Part shown: piece after piece, positions 11,881 to 23,490 of the stretch
Layout of the letters: every line of letters starts with the position of its first letter
How positions within the stretch are numbered: position 1 is the stretch's first letter
Origin: Prorocentrum cordatum
Taxonomy: Eukaryota; Sar; Dinophyceae; Prorocentrales; Prorocentraceae
Length of the DNA: 64,000 bases
NCBI GenBank assembly: GCA_963575745.1
Contig: CAUYUJ010001436.1
Span: forward strand, 445,295 to 509,294
Direction of reading: 5' to 3'
The notes under the pieces: generated by a model
What the model was told of the DNA's origin: nothing
Seen by the model: the letters and a program-made list of their open reading frames with translations, nothing else
The model's database searches: none
Translations under genes and position numbers: made by a program

Positions 11881-12954
11881 CCGCGGAGGGGGGGCCGACA
11901 AGGAAGAGCACCCCGCTCCCCCCCCCCCGCACACGAGAGGGAGGGGGGGGGCGGAAGTGCACCCCCACCTTTCCGTGCTGGGGTGAGAATAGAGGGGGGC
12001 GGGGTGCACATCCTGACAGGCGGAGGAAACGCCCCCCCCACACACACTCGGACTTTTTCCTCTTCCCCTTCCGCGCGAGGAGAAAGAGAGCCTCCCCCTG
12101 GCGCTCCAGTCTCTCCTTCCCCCTCTCGCGCGCCGGAGGAGCACCGCCCCCCCCAGCACTCGGACTTTTTCCTCTCCCCCTTCCACGCGGGGAAATGGAG
12201 AGCACCCCCCTGGCACTCCAGTCTCTCGCTTCCCCGATCGCGCGCCGGAGGAGGAGCACCTCCCCAGGATTCGGATGTTTTTGTTTCTCTTCCCGCCCCC
12301 GCGCGGAGAGACGAGAAGCACCCCTCCCTGACACTCCAGCCTCTCCCCCCTCTCTTAGACCCGGTTTTTCATTTTCCTTTCCCGCGCGGGGAGAGGGAGA
12401 GCCCCCCCCCCCTCGCCCTTCCAGTCGCTCTCTCCGCCTCTCGCGCGCCGGAGGAAGAGCCCCCCCCACCAGGACTCGACACGGAAAAGGGGCGTGGGGA
12501 TGGGGGGTGCAACTCCTTCTGCCTCCCCCCTCCCTTTCGCGTGCGGTGTGTGTGCTCCTCCATGTCGCCCGCCCCCCCCCCCCCCTTTGGGGTGGCTGAG
12601 TGGTTGGCCGTTGGGTATCGCTATCGCTCCCTCCTGGCAGGCTGAGGAAGGGCCCCCCCCCGCAGCATTCGGATTTGTTCCTCTCCCCATCCCGCGCGGG
12701 GAGGGAGGAGGAGAGCATCCCCCTCCCCTCCCAGCACTCCAGCCTCTCTCTCCCCTCTCGCGCGCCAGAGGAGGAGCACCCCCCTTCCGCCTCCCTCCCC
12801 TCCAGGACTTCAGTCTCTCTCTCTCTCTCTCTCTTCTCCTCTCGCGCGCCAGGGGCATCCCCCCCCCCCCCCCCTGTCCCAGGGATTTTGTTGATTCTGT
12901 CTTTCTCCCCTCCCGCGCGGGGAGAGGGAGAGCATCCCCTCTTCCCTAGCACTC

Positions 12955-12991
<37 letters not shown>

Positions 12992-13246
12992 CTTCTCGCG
13001 CGCCACAGCAGGAGCACCCTCCCCCCGCCCCAGCACTCGGATATTTTCCTCTTCCCCTTGCACGCGGAGAGAAGGAAAGCCTCCCCCCCGGACTCGGACT
13101 TGTTACTTTTCCGCTCCCACGCAGCTGAGCAAGAGTCCCCCCCCCATGGCACTCCAGTCTCTCTCTCTTCCCCTCTCGCGCGCCCGAGGGAAGCTCTCCC
13201 ACGCGGAGAGAGGAGCAGCATCCCCCCGCCCCCCTGGCACTCCAAA

Positions 13247-13278
<32 letters not shown>

Positions 13279-13640
13279 TCCACTCTCGCGCGCCGGAGGA
13301 GCCTCTCCCCCCAGGACTCGGATTTGTTCCTCTTCCCCCCGCGCGGGGAGAGGGAGAGCATCCCCTCCCGGCACTCCGGTCTCTCTCTCTCTCTCTTCGC
13401 CAAGGGGTGCACTACCCCCTGTTATCTGACCCCGGCACGGGAAAAGACAGACAGGGGAAGAGGTGGGGGGGGACCAAAGGGTGCCCCCCCCCCCCTGTAG
13501 TCTCACCCCGGCACGGATAGGGAGGAGGGGTGGGGGTGGGGGGGCGCACCTCCTCCCGCACCTCCCCCCTTTCGTTTATGCTGGGGGGGGACTCCTCCTT
13601 ATCTGCTCCCCCCAGCGTCATGAGTCATGGTCTTCGGATA
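11881..13640. repeat. C-rich ~110-bp minisatellite with CT tracts
   Basis: More than ten degenerate units each contain CGCGCGGGGAGAGGGAGAGC, then CCCC runs, then CACTCCAGTCTCTC, a CT tract, and CTCGCGCGCCGGAGGAGC. Unit length varies from about 100 to 130 bp. A 495-codon minus-strand frame over it is repeat-derived. Confidence 0.8.
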
Positions 13641-14603
13641 TCGCTCTGACAAATGTTGTTATGATTGTTATGTCCTCCATGCCGGTCTCATGCCACGTCT
13701 GACCGGCGGGCAGCAGCGCGTAGTCCTTGTTGGAGGCCGTCGTGGCTGTCAACGACGGCTCCGCGGCCCGTGCTGCGGCCGACCCCCGCCAAATGGGCCT
13801 GCAGTGTGGGCAACCCGAGCACGCGCTGGCTGAGCGCACACACTGCCCCACGCGCTTGCTCCAGGGCAGCGCTGGTGGCCGCAGGCATCTGCGGCCAAAA
13901 ATCATCTGGCCTCTCTGGCCGTGCCGACGGACGCGCGCACTATCTGACAACACCGACGCATCCAGGGCGGGCGAGCCCACAGTCATACGAGAGGACAGCC
14001 GCGTCTCTGCCGCGGCTACAGAGACACACCGAGACTGCACGCACTGCTTTGCAGCCCGCGTCTGTCCTCAAACCTCGTGTCGGACTGGCATGAAGCAGAA
14101 TGGCTACAACTTTGGACGACGGTGATGATGACGACGGTGACGACGATTACCATGATGATGCTGCTGCCAGCGACGATGGAGGTAACGGTGATGGTGACAG
14201 TGATGATGTTGTGTTGTTGCGGACTACCTCAAACAAGCCTGTCCCTCCCAGGGCGGCAACCAATCTATTGCTAGAAAACAGCGATGTACTGTTATGAGCA
14301 GGGAATCAGGGGAATGTGTATGGGTATAGAAAGACAATCGGAAACCTGTGTGCTCGCTCCACTCAACAAGCTCGCTTGAGAACAACCTCCGCGTTTCTCT
14401 GTCGAGTTTGGTGTTTTGCCATTCCAGGGGCATTTGGGACAAAGCAGTCCCCCCTCTCCAAGGACGGATCTTCCTACCGTGTTGGAACTGCAATTGGGCC
14501 CCACGCTATGGTACACTGGAAACGCAGGGTTCCCAAAACGAGAAACTTTCGAGCGCACAGGATGCCCTTCTCAGGATTACATGGCCTCACAACCCAATGT
14601 CTG
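13641..14603. other. No supported gene
   Basis: Moderately complex sequence with a GAT/GAC tract near 14,120-14,200. Overlapping small frames on both strands lack recognisable motifs. It could be older retrotransposon debris next to the remnant at 14,604. Confidence 0.4.
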
Positions 14604-15070
14604 CTAGTCAGAACTGCCGAGCCGATGCCTCAGACAGTGACACCGTCGGAACCGTCTAGCCATATAATGCCCCAAGTGTTCGTCGCTCACTCGCGGCAAG
14701 CCGTCGACCAAACTTTGCATTCTATTTCGGGCGGCCTGGATGCGGTCGAGCTGGATAGCTCTCGAGTTCCCGCTTCCCGCGCAATAAAGGAGCGACTGCC
14801 GAACAAATCGCTCGAGAAGCCGAAGGCTCTAGTAAAACATGGCTCGGCTGTGGCACAATTGGGAACGGTTCGCCTGGAAGATATCCAATGCTCGCGAAAT
14901 ACGGGTTGTGTATTGACTTTCCTTCTTCCTTTCAAAACTGATCCAGGTCTCTAATGCCCTCAAGACCCCCACATCCACGTCCATGTCTAGGAACGAGCAC
15001 CCCGATCTCGCCCAAACCATTGCACCTGTCTCCTGCCTTTCTTCTTCACGGTGTAGCACCATGCGCATGA
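14604..15070 (-). mobile_element. Decayed non-LTR retrotransposon, post-RT segment
   Basis: Read on the minus strand, one frame gives a ~79-residue piece ending FQANRSQLCHSRAMFY, an in-frame TAG near 14,832, then about 70 more residues including LRLLERFVRQSLLYCAG, LDRIQAARNRMQSLV and LGHYMARRFRR. That order (a leucine-rich segment with a LLYCAG motif, then RIQ..RNRM, then YMARR) is typical of the region after the reverse transcriptase in dinoflagellate LINE-type elements. I found no YxDD catalytic motif upstream, so this is a broken remnant. The assignment comes from remembered family patterns only. Confidence 0.5.
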
Positions 15071-16685
15071 TGTTGCATTTACGGCCACCTGGACTTATCC
15101 AACCTGGACCTGCAGCAACGACTCATGTCGTGGAGCGTGCTCTGGTCTATGGCGAGCAGGAACACATGTTTTGCGGAGCCTAGCGGCGGTAACTTGAAGG
15201 ATGGTTGGCCATCCTACGCCATGAAACACCAGTCCCGCTGGGTGACTATATCTTCAGACAATCGAATAGCGGGGTCGGGGTTGGTGACGACGAGAGTGGG
15301 CTCAATAAAATCTCCCTGGGGTGACGAACGAGTTTCCCGAACCAGTCGAGGCGACTTGTCTTGTCCAGGACCATGACAGTGCCATGCGATGAATGATTAA
15401 ATCCAGGCGGCAATAAGGATTCTCGGATTCTCGGGACTCTTTTCCAGGCGACCTTCAAAGAACGTTTCATGCGAAATAGTATCGTCTACTTCGGAGATGG
15501 CTGTCGGGCGCAAGAACAGGGCCTTTCTTCCAGTAGATGCCTAGAATAAGCAACTACTACGTGGCCTTGAAGACCAGGACTAGACGATTGCTGAGAATCG
15601 TGGCAAATTGTGAAAAGCAGCTCTTCAGCCAGAACATCGATGATCCCACGTACAATTTGTACAATACAGGTAGGAGAGAGATTGGAAGATTTTTTCGGAT
15701 GGGTCTATGCTTTATTCCTTGATTGTCAAGCCCGCCAGGTGAGCATCCCAGCTGCTATCGTCTCAATAATGTGGGCTGTTGAACAGCTGTGATCGAAAGC
15801 TGTCAGTTATGACTCCCACCGTGGCCTCGTCTAGTTGCAAAACGACTCTACAGCGATCCGAATTGCACGGCCTGAATCACGTCACGACTTGTAGGTGTAG
15901 CATGGGTTTCTGCAGTATGGTCTCCCTGGTATTCAAATTCAGAACCGAGATAATGACAGCGACGATGGAAATGATAATGCTGGGGTGATAACAGCGATGA
16001 CGACTGTAGTGTATATGATCGAGAGTCTCCTGGTCGGCCACGAGCTCTGTGATCCTCCTCTTGAGGCGCAACGACTCTGCGGATAGCTGGGCCAACTCCA
16101 GCTGCTTACTGACCCGGTCGGCACTGATCCTGCGCCGGCAACCCCCCACTGGCTCTGAACACATGTTCTACAAAGCGAAGGAGGAGAACGAAAAGGTATT
16201 ATCAATAGTTCGGAACTGGTTTCGAACTGTCCTGCCAGTGCTCAAGGGACTCCATAGGGGTCGGGGGTCTTGCGAGGAGGATGAGGAGGAAAATGTTGAG
16301 GTAATGGAGATTGCACGTTTAACAAAAAGGCCCGCCCCCCAAATCCAGGTTTCAAAAGGCCCGCCCCCTCCCGTAGTCCCTCGGGCGTGGAAGGGGGGGG
16401 GACAGGGCTGCCCGCTCTTCTTCGCCTGATCTCGACGCGCGTGCCTCCGATGATCCCGGGCCGCCCAAACGTTTCTTACTCTTCGCCCCGGCGAAGGTCT
16501 ATACTTCTTCAACGTGCATCACGCTGCTGCCCCTGCCCACCCTTCCCGTGCGAGTCCTCGGCCAGCGAGGGGACGGGAGGCTGCACACGTGCCTTGGAAC
16601 CGCCAGGAAGCACCCACGGGCCTCTGGGAGCCCTGAGCCCTGCCCCCTGGGGTGTTCCCCGCTGGGCAGTGGGCACCGACACTGG
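15071..16685. other. No supported gene
   Basis: Sequence of ordinary complexity that may include the decayed upstream part of the retrotransposon remnant. C/G homopolymer runs lie near 16,330-16,410. Confidence 0.4.
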
Positions 16686-16860
16686 GGGCCCCCGCCTGCG
16701 GGCAATCTATATATCTATATATATAAATAAATAAATAAATACATACATAAATAAATACATAAATAAACAAATAAATAAATAAATAAACAAATAAATAGAT
16801 AAATGAATAAATAAATAGATAAATCAGTCAACACATGTGTGTATATATATATATACACGT
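16686..16860. repeat. AT-rich (AAAT)n/(TA)n tract
   Basis: TATATA, then about 110 bases of AAATA/AACA tetranucleotides, then TATATA again. Confidence 0.9.
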
Positions 16861-17029
16861 ATCCACTGCGTCTTGGACTTTCTCGGGAAGGGGCGCCAAA
16901 AACCCGAGGCGCTGTGGATATGAGCAAACATCTACCCTCTACAGGGGGCACAGTATCAGAGTGAGGGGCCGAGCGGTCATTCAGTGTCCATGGGTGCGTG
17001 GCTGAAGTGAGAACCCGTGGGTGAAGATT

Positions 17030-17385
17030 CTGCTTGTTGCGTTGTTGTTGTTGTTGTTGTTGTTGTTGCTGTCTGTTGTCGTCGTCCCCCCCGCGACCCA
17101 CCCGCGACCCACCCCGCAACTCACCCCGCGACCCACCCCGCGACCCACCCGGCGACCCACCCGCGACCCAACCCGCAACCACCCGCGAACCACCCCGCGA
17201 CCCACCCGCGACCCACCCGCGACCCACCCAGCGACCCACCCGCGACCCACCCTGCAACCCATCCAAATACCCACCCGCGACCCATCCAGAGACCCACCCG
17301 CGACCTACCCGCGACCCACTTGCGACCCACCCCGCGACCCAACCGCGACCCACCCGCGACCCACCCGCGACCGATCCACATTGGT
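17030..17385. repeat. (GTT)n plus GACCCACCCGC minisatellite
   Basis: A GTT tract at 17,038-17,068 is followed by about 30 copies of a 10-11 bp unit (GACCCACCCGC). The open frames in all three registers are artefacts. Confidence 0.9.
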
Positions 17386-18292
17386 TTGAAGAAAAAATCG
17401 GCGCCTGCGGCCGGCTCGTTGTATAATTTGTGAAACTTTGGCGCCTGCGGCGGGATTCAGACTGCCGAGGTCCCCACCGCCCCCTCACTCTTATCCGCAT
17501 CTGCGGGGTGCAACGTATCCATATCCTCTGCGCCTCTGGCCTCTAGGGAAGGGAGCCCGGAACTCCAAGACGCAGTGATTTGGGAACAAATCTTGCCCGC
17601 ACTCCCGCCCGCGGGGGGGCGAGAGTGCGCGAGCAGCAGGGCCGCCGCCCTGCTCCGTCGGTCCTCTGCAGCGCGCACCGCAGCGCCTCCAGCTCCTCCT
17701 CCTTTCGGCGGCGCGCCCGTCGGTTCGTCACCCGACCCCTGTCCCCAGCCCCATTCTAACCAGCCTCGAACGTACCCCTATCCCTAAGATGGGCGAGCAA
17801 AAAGCGATGACAATCTTAGGGACAGGGGACAGGCCCTCAGAAACTGGGGGAATCCTCAAGATCGGCATCGAGGTAAGATGATATCAAACATAGGGACAGG
17901 GATATGCTTCAAACTGGTAACATTCCCATCCCCATCCCCGTCCCGAGCCTCACCATTTTACCACGCCCCGTTGGAGATATGCCTCTCGAAATCCGAAGGG
18001 AGGGAGCCGCCCATATCCCCGTGTGTGTGTGGGGGGGGGGGTGGGGCAAATCGGCCAGGGGGGCCCAGGCCACGCCGTCGGGGATAGGGGTCGGATAAGA
18101 GATACTCAGAGACGGAGCAGGCCTTCTCAGAAGGCGGCGGGGCCTCTCAGAAGACCTCGCGGCTTTCGAGGGGTCTTCCCTGCCTTCGGAGGCGGCTCAG
18201 AACACTCCTCGGACGGCCCGAGGCCTTCCGAGCCGTCCGAGAAGGTCCGCCCTTAGAGGAAGAAAGAACGGCATAAACATAAACACATACGT
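17386..18292. other. No supported gene
   Basis: GC-rich; contains CCCTATCCCTAAGATG and GGGACAGGGGACAGG words near 17,775-17,830. Nothing recognisable. Confidence 0.4.
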
Positions 18293-18295
18293 TTG

Positions 18296-18425
18296 GAGGT
18301 CCGCGCGGATTTCTGGGATCTGCGCCAGACCCCCCCTCTCTGGCGCGCGGAGCGCGCCAGGGGCGGCGCCGGAGGCGACGCCAGGGGGATCGAGCGCGGA
18401 TCCAAGAAATCCGCGCGGATCGTCG
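18296..18425. repeat. Large imperfect hairpin with inner palindrome
   Basis: GGTCCGCGCGGATTTCTGGG near 18,298 pairs with the reverse complement of CCAAGAAATCCGCGCGGATC near 18,403. Between them is a tight palindrome, TGGCGCGC GGA GCGCGCCA, at about 18,342-18,360. Confidence 0.7.
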
Positions 18426-18850
18426 GAAGTCCCACCAGCCCTCTGGGCGTCGGTGGTTTAGAGCGTTTCCTCTTCCACCCCTCCTTCTTCCCCTTCGGGG
18501 AGGGGTTTACCCCTCCCCCTACCCCCTCTCCACTGACCTGGACAGGAAGGGCGGGGAGCGGTCAGAGCGTCCAAAACGGCCTCGCCGAGGAAGCCAAAAT
18601 CATTGATTTTACTAAGGTTTTGGCCCCATTTTTGCCCCCAGAGGGGGCAGCACTAATTGAAGCTCCCCTCTTCTTTGATCGATTTCCTCCAAGATGGCCC
18701 CAAGAAGCGCCCAGGAGGCACCAAGAGGCCCCCAGGAGGCCCCCAAGATGGCCCCAAGAGGCCCCCAGGAGGCCCCCAAGAGGATCCCAAACGGCCCAAT
18801 GAGGCCCCCCCGAGGCACCCAAGACGCCGAAAAGCCCCTCAGGACGACCC
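18424..18850. repeat. Duplicated module, copy 1, followed by CCAAGA minisatellite
   Basis: From GTCCCACCAGCCCTCTGGGC through the GCGTTTCC block to GAGCGTCCAAAACGGCC it resembles 19,124-19,275. About 18,690-18,830 is the CCAAGA/GGCCCCCAGGAGG minisatellite. Confidence 0.65.
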
Positions 18851-19123
18851 TCTACTCGCCTGGGCGTCGTTTCTGGACAGGCTGGTGGGGATACGCGAAG
18901 CGTCTAGAATTTATGTTTCCAGTGCGGGCGCGGCCGCAAGAAACCCTCGCAAGAAACCCAGCCCTGAGAATCCGAGCGCGAGGTACACCTGAGGGGAAAC
19001 CCGGGGCACCCCGAACGCAGCAGCTCCCTCAACGGCCGCGGGAAATCACTGCGCAGCGCGAGGAGCGAAGAAACCCAGGGTACCCTGACGAAACGCATTT
19101 GGTTCCTTGATGCGCGCACCCCT

Positions 19124-19392
19124 GTAAGAAATCCCACCAGCCCTCTGGGCGCAGGTGGTCTAGGGCGTTTCCTTTTCCAGCCTCCTTCCTTTCCCTGCTC
19201 GGGAGGTTTACCTCCCCCCCCTCCTTGGGTCTGGAAGGGAGGGGGCCCGAGGGGGTAGAGCGTCCAAGATGGACCAATATAGCTCCAAGAGGATCTTAGA
19301 CAGCCCAAGATGGCCTCCAAGATGGCCTCCAAGGTACTTCGAGATGGCTCAAGATAGCCTCCAACACGCCTCCAAGAGGCCTCAAGCATGCC
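19124..19392. repeat. Duplicated module, copy 2, followed by CCAAGA minisatellite
   Basis: Same order as copy 1 (ATCCCACCAGCCCTCTGGGC, GCGTTTCC block, GAGCGTCCAAGATGG), then a TCCAAGATGGCC minisatellite at 19,262-19,390. Confidence 0.65.
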
Positions 19393-19555
19393 GTTCTTTC
19401 TTGCTCTTCGACGGCTCACCCCCCCGGGCTCGCCGCCGATCTCCTTGTCCATGTTGGGCAGGCGCTCGCACCTCTGCAGCGCGCCCCGGCCGCCCGGGTG
19501 CATCGGGGCCGCCCGGGCCGCCGCCCCCCGCCCGCCCCGGTGGGAGGGGGGACAC

Positions 19556-19696
19556 CGGGGGCCACATGCGAACCCTACCCCTACCCCCCGCGATTTCTGA
19601 GGGGGAGGGTGGGGTTCACTTCGCTCGGGGCTCCCGAGCGAAGTGAACCCTCAGAAATCGTGGGGGGTTAGGGGTAGGGTTCGCATGTGGCCCCCC
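19556..19696. repeat. Near-perfect foldback with telomere-like C-rich arms
   Basis: The outer arm at 19,556-19,602 (CACATGCGAACCCTACCCC, then GCGATTTCTGAGGG) is the reverse complement of about 19,648-19,696. An inner perfect stem of 18 bp (GGGTTCACTTCGCTCGGG) surrounds the loop GCT at 19,630-19,632. The arms carry CCCTACCCCTACCCCCC, G-quadruplex-prone on one strand. Confidence 0.85.
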
Positions 19697-19814
19697 ATGG
19701 GGGGCCGGGGGCAGGCGCGGCCGCCCCGAGGGGGCGCTCCAGCCGCAACGGCTGCCGAGGAGGGCCGAGGGGCGCATCCCCTGCCCAGGCGTGCCCGCAG
19801 CGAGGCAGAACTCA

Positions 19815-19831
19815 GCGCGACGACGACGACC

Positions 19832-19878
<47 letters not shown>

Positions 19879-19915
19879 CACGACCACGACGACGACGACG
19901 ACGACGACGACGACC

Positions 19916-19971
<56 letters not shown>

Positions 19972-19985
19972 AACGACCACGACCA
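19815..19985. repeat. (ACG)n trinucleotide array
   Basis: About 170 bases of ACG with occasional ACC/AGC interruptions. It is stop-free in several frames. Confidence 0.95.
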
Positions 19986-20097
19986 CCCGCCCAGGAGGCC
20001 CGTGCCGTCGACCGAGCTGGCCGCGCCCGCCCCACGCGCCGGCGCCCCCGCGGGGCCCAGGGGCCGTCGAACAGCGACTCGGGGCGACAGGCTGGCC

Positions 20098-20261
20098 TTA
20101 GGTCGGGCGTGTCCTCCTACAGGCGGATTTTGGACGAAAATTTGAAAGACATTAGAAATGATAAACACGATGCTCCAAAATTCTTTTAAAACAATCGTCC
20201 CCTGATTATCTTTTTTACTTTTTTTGAATATTTCTCCTGCAGAGGGACGTGCCCGTCGTAA
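20098..20261. mobile_element. TIR element with 8-bp target-site duplication (hAT-like MITE)
   Basis: The 164-bp element begins TTAGGTCGGGCGTGTCC and ends GGACGTGCCCGTCGTAA, which are inverted repeats. GGCTGGCC flanks it directly at 20,090-20,097 and 20,262-20,269. An 8-bp duplication with short TIRs fits a non-autonomous hAT-type transposon. A second copy lies at 38,079-38,236. The interior is AT-rich compared with its surroundings and encodes nothing. Confidence 0.8.
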
Positions 20262-20269
20262 GGCTGGCC

Positions 20270-21654
20270 CTGGGCAAAGGGTCGGGACCTCTGGGGGCCC
20301 CGTGGACAAAGATCCGGACGGGAGGTTTTTGGCGATTTTCGGCCTCGATCAGGAGGCCCTCGCCGGGCCTCGGGAGCGTCAAAAACGACGCAGGCTGAAA
20401 ACCGGCCCCGGGGAACGGGTCGGGACTTCCGGGGACGCCGTCCTGAAAAAATCTGGACGTCGCATTTCTGGGGCGACGATGACATGCGGAGCAGGTCCCT
20501 GCTGACCGCGCCGATCAAGCCCCCTGGCACAAAGTCGGGGACGCACTGGCCCGGGTCAATCCAGACCCGGGTCAGTCCGGCCTTGCAGAATCCTGTAAGA
20601 TCCTGCAAGATCCTGCACCCAAGCCCAGGCCAACGCGAAGGATCCTGCAGGATCCTGCAGGATCCTGCGCCCAAGCCCGGGTCACTCTGCAAGATCCCAC
20701 AAGATCGTGCGCTCTGGCCGGTGAGACACCCCTCTCAGTTTCCATCATTGGAACTGCGGGGGTCGAACCAGGGGCGGCGGCCCGTCTTCCCATCTTACCA
20801 TCATCGGGGGATGCGAAGTCCCTGAAGACGGGACGGGGTGGGCACGAGCGGGCATCATAGCCGGCTCAGAATCAGAAGAGGCATCAGAGCCTCATCAGTC
20901 TGGATGGATCCACTCACGGATCCACTGCAATTGACTTCCCTTGAATCCATTCCACGCGTAGCATGCTCTCCCCGCTTGCACTGACCCCCCGCCCCTCGAG
21001 CCCCGACCAGCGGGCACGCCCACATAGGGCGGCCGGCCACTGCCGCTGCCGCTATAGCGGCAGCGCGGCAGCCGGCCGCTGCCGAGGCCGGCGCGGGGGC
21101 CGGCGGCGGGCCGCGCGCCGCGCGGCCGCCGCCCCGGGAGAGGAGCCCGCGCGCGGGGCGGGCGCGGCGCCTGCGCCGCCGCCCCGCAGAGGGGGGCGCC
21201 AGGGGGGCGCGCGGGGCGCCGGCGGGGCCTGCGGGGGGGGGGCGGGCAGGCTGCACCGGGGGGGCGCGGGGTGAGGCCGTTGCCGCCCGTCTTGGGCCTC
21301 CGCTGGGGGCCTCCGGCTGCTCTTGTGGGGGGGGGGCCCTTATGGGCGAGCGGGCCGTGCCGAGGGGCGCCCCGGCTTTCGGGGCTCCTCCTGCTCCTCC
21401 GACTGCTGGGTGTGTCGCACGGTGGTCGATCTCCTCCTGCTACGTACTGTTCCTGCTGCTGCTGCTGCTCCTTCTCCTCCAATGTCTTCTCCTTCCCCTC
21501 CTCATCATCATTCTCCTCCCCCCTCCCCCTTCTAACAGGAAGTCGGAAACACGTACGGCTAGGTTCAACACGCGGAGCAGGCGACAGCAACACAATGGAT
21601 ACACATGATGAGGGGAAGCGCGCATATCTAGCCTCACGTGGGCCCACCGTTGGA
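20270..21654. other. GC-rich repeat debris, no supported gene
   Basis: About 20,270-20,460 belongs to a dispersed family (GACNGGTTTTTCATCCCGAG-like on one strand) also seen near 36.47, 39.46, 40.45 and 42.44 kb. About 20,580-20,710 repeats GATCCTGCAGGATCCTGC. From 20,960 to 21,300 the sequence is extremely GC-rich. From 21,400 to 21,540 it is CTC/CTG-rich. Confidence 0.5.
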
Positions 21655-22222
21655 AGTGTAGGTGGTCCTCCTGCTTCCTCCCCCAACGGCATCTGAGCCA
21701 GATCCTTGTATCGAGCGAACATGCCTGCCACTGCTTCCAGGCCCCGACCTTGAAGTAACATATGCTGCTCCACAACGGCCGAGACTCTTCCCTTTCTCCT
21801 GTTGTTTGTTCCCATGCCTGCTCATGATACTGCCAATTTTCCATGCCCGTCGACTGCTGCAAGAGGACCTGGGGTATCAAACGACACATTGGATGAAATC
21901 ACATGCGAAGCATCCAGAGGCCACGCGCTGGACACACAACACAAACACACAAACACACACACAGACGCACTCAGACACAGACACACACAGACACCCACGC
22001 AACCATACAGGCACACAGACACACACACACACACACAAACGGATGCACACACAAACGCGAACACTCACATGCACAATGGCACACACACACACAGACACAC
22101 GCGCGCACGCACACACACACAAACACACACAAACACAATCACAGACACATACACTCACCCGCACACACACCCACACCCAGACCCAGACTCAGACCCAGAC
22201 CCCGGCCCACACCCACACACTC

Positions 22223-22253
<31 letters not shown>

Positions 22254-22805
22254 AGGACGGCCTCGCGCTCAGCAGCGACGAGGCGGAGAAAGTCTCCACA
22301 CACACACACACGCACACCTACACAAATAAAGGCACAAACACACACACACACATTCGCACACACACACACATTCACACACACACATTCACACACACACATT
22401 CACACACATTCACACACATTCACACACACGGCCTCGCGCGCCGCGACGAGGCGTAAACACACACCCACACACACCCACATACACACACATTCACACACAA
22501 ACACACGCACAGGCACACACGCAAACACGCACTCACGCACACAGGCACACATACGCACACATAGGCACGCACACACGGACTTTCTGGCGGTGCCGGCCCC
22601 GCGCGCGGCGACGAGGCGGAGTAGCACCCACACACGCACGCACACGGACACACACACACACGCACGCACACACACACGCACACGCACTCACACACACACG
22701 CGCACACACCGCACACAACACACAGACACAACACTCATCACACACACACACACACGCCAAACGCAGAACACACACACACACACAACACTCACACAAAACA
22801 ACAAT
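21655..22805 (+). mobile_element. CA-tailed dispersed repeat, copy 1
   Basis: A ~270-bp body (GGTGGTCCTCCTGC ... CACTGCTTCCAGGCCC ... CATCCAGAGGCCACGCGCTG) runs into about 850 bases of (CA)n with interruptions. The body is recognisably the same as 27,745-27,975, which also ends in a CA tract. This is the layout of a retroposed element with a microsatellite tail. Within the tail, three GC-rich islands (22,258-22,297, 22,430-22,456 and 22,577-22,630) share GACGAGGCG. Confidence 0.6.
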
Positions 22806-23490
22806 AACAACAACAAAAGCAGGTGCCCCTAGACAGCATAGATATTCGCTCTCCTGACTTGCGTGTGCGCGCCAGAGAAGCGAGCGTCCTTTGGTAAGGG
22901 TTCTTCTCTAAGGACCCCTTGATAAAAAAAGGGCTCCGGACCAACAGTTTCATACTGAGGCCTCCTTTTGTGGGGGTTCCTGAATGAGGATCCATTATTA
23001 AGGCATCCTTACTAAGGTTCTTTGATAAGGACTCACTAATAGTGATGTTAGTCAGCCTCAATAAGGACTCCTTGTGTACGGATTGCTGAGTAAGGATTCC
23101 TTGATCAGCATTCCTGAATCAGGATTCGTGATTCCTTGATAAGGATAACATAGGAAGGATATGTTACTAAGGGCTCCTCGATAGAGATTCTGTGATAAGG
23201 ATGCCTTGAGGAATATTCCTTTACCAGGATGCTTTGCTCAGGATTATATACTGAAGCTTCTGGAGCAGGACACTTCTTAATACAGATTCCTGAACCAAGC
23301 AATCCTTACTATACACTCCTGACTCAAAACTCCTTCATACACTAGTCTTGTCTAGAAGCTCCTTCCTTCTCCTTGCTACCGGTTCGTGAATATACACTCT
23401 TCAATTCAAGTTCATGTATAAAGATCATTTCATCAAGATTCCTTAATCGATAACCGTTTCCTTAGTCAATAATATTTCAAAAAAAACTGA
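22806..23490. repeat. AAGGATTCCTT palindromic repeat block 1
   Basis: AT-rich and irregular: variants of AAGGATTCCTT or AAGGACTCCTT separated by GATA/ATAA words recur about every 12-25 bp, mostly from 22,890 on. The motif is self-complementary. Block 2 is at 24,610-25,650. Confidence 0.75.

Noticed and set aside
11576-13063. 495-codon minus-strand Arg/Glu/Gly-rich frame
   Set aside because: It covers a C-rich ~110-bp minisatellite with homopolymer and CT runs; composition follows the repeat.
14316-14954. 212-codon forward frame
   Set aside because: Overlaps, on the opposite strand, the minus-strand LINE remnant, whose motifs make better sense; no domain seen in the forward frame.
20745-20815. 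tRNA-like T-loop word (GGTTCGACC on the minus strand)
   Set aside because: I could not fit acceptor, D and anticodon arms around it.
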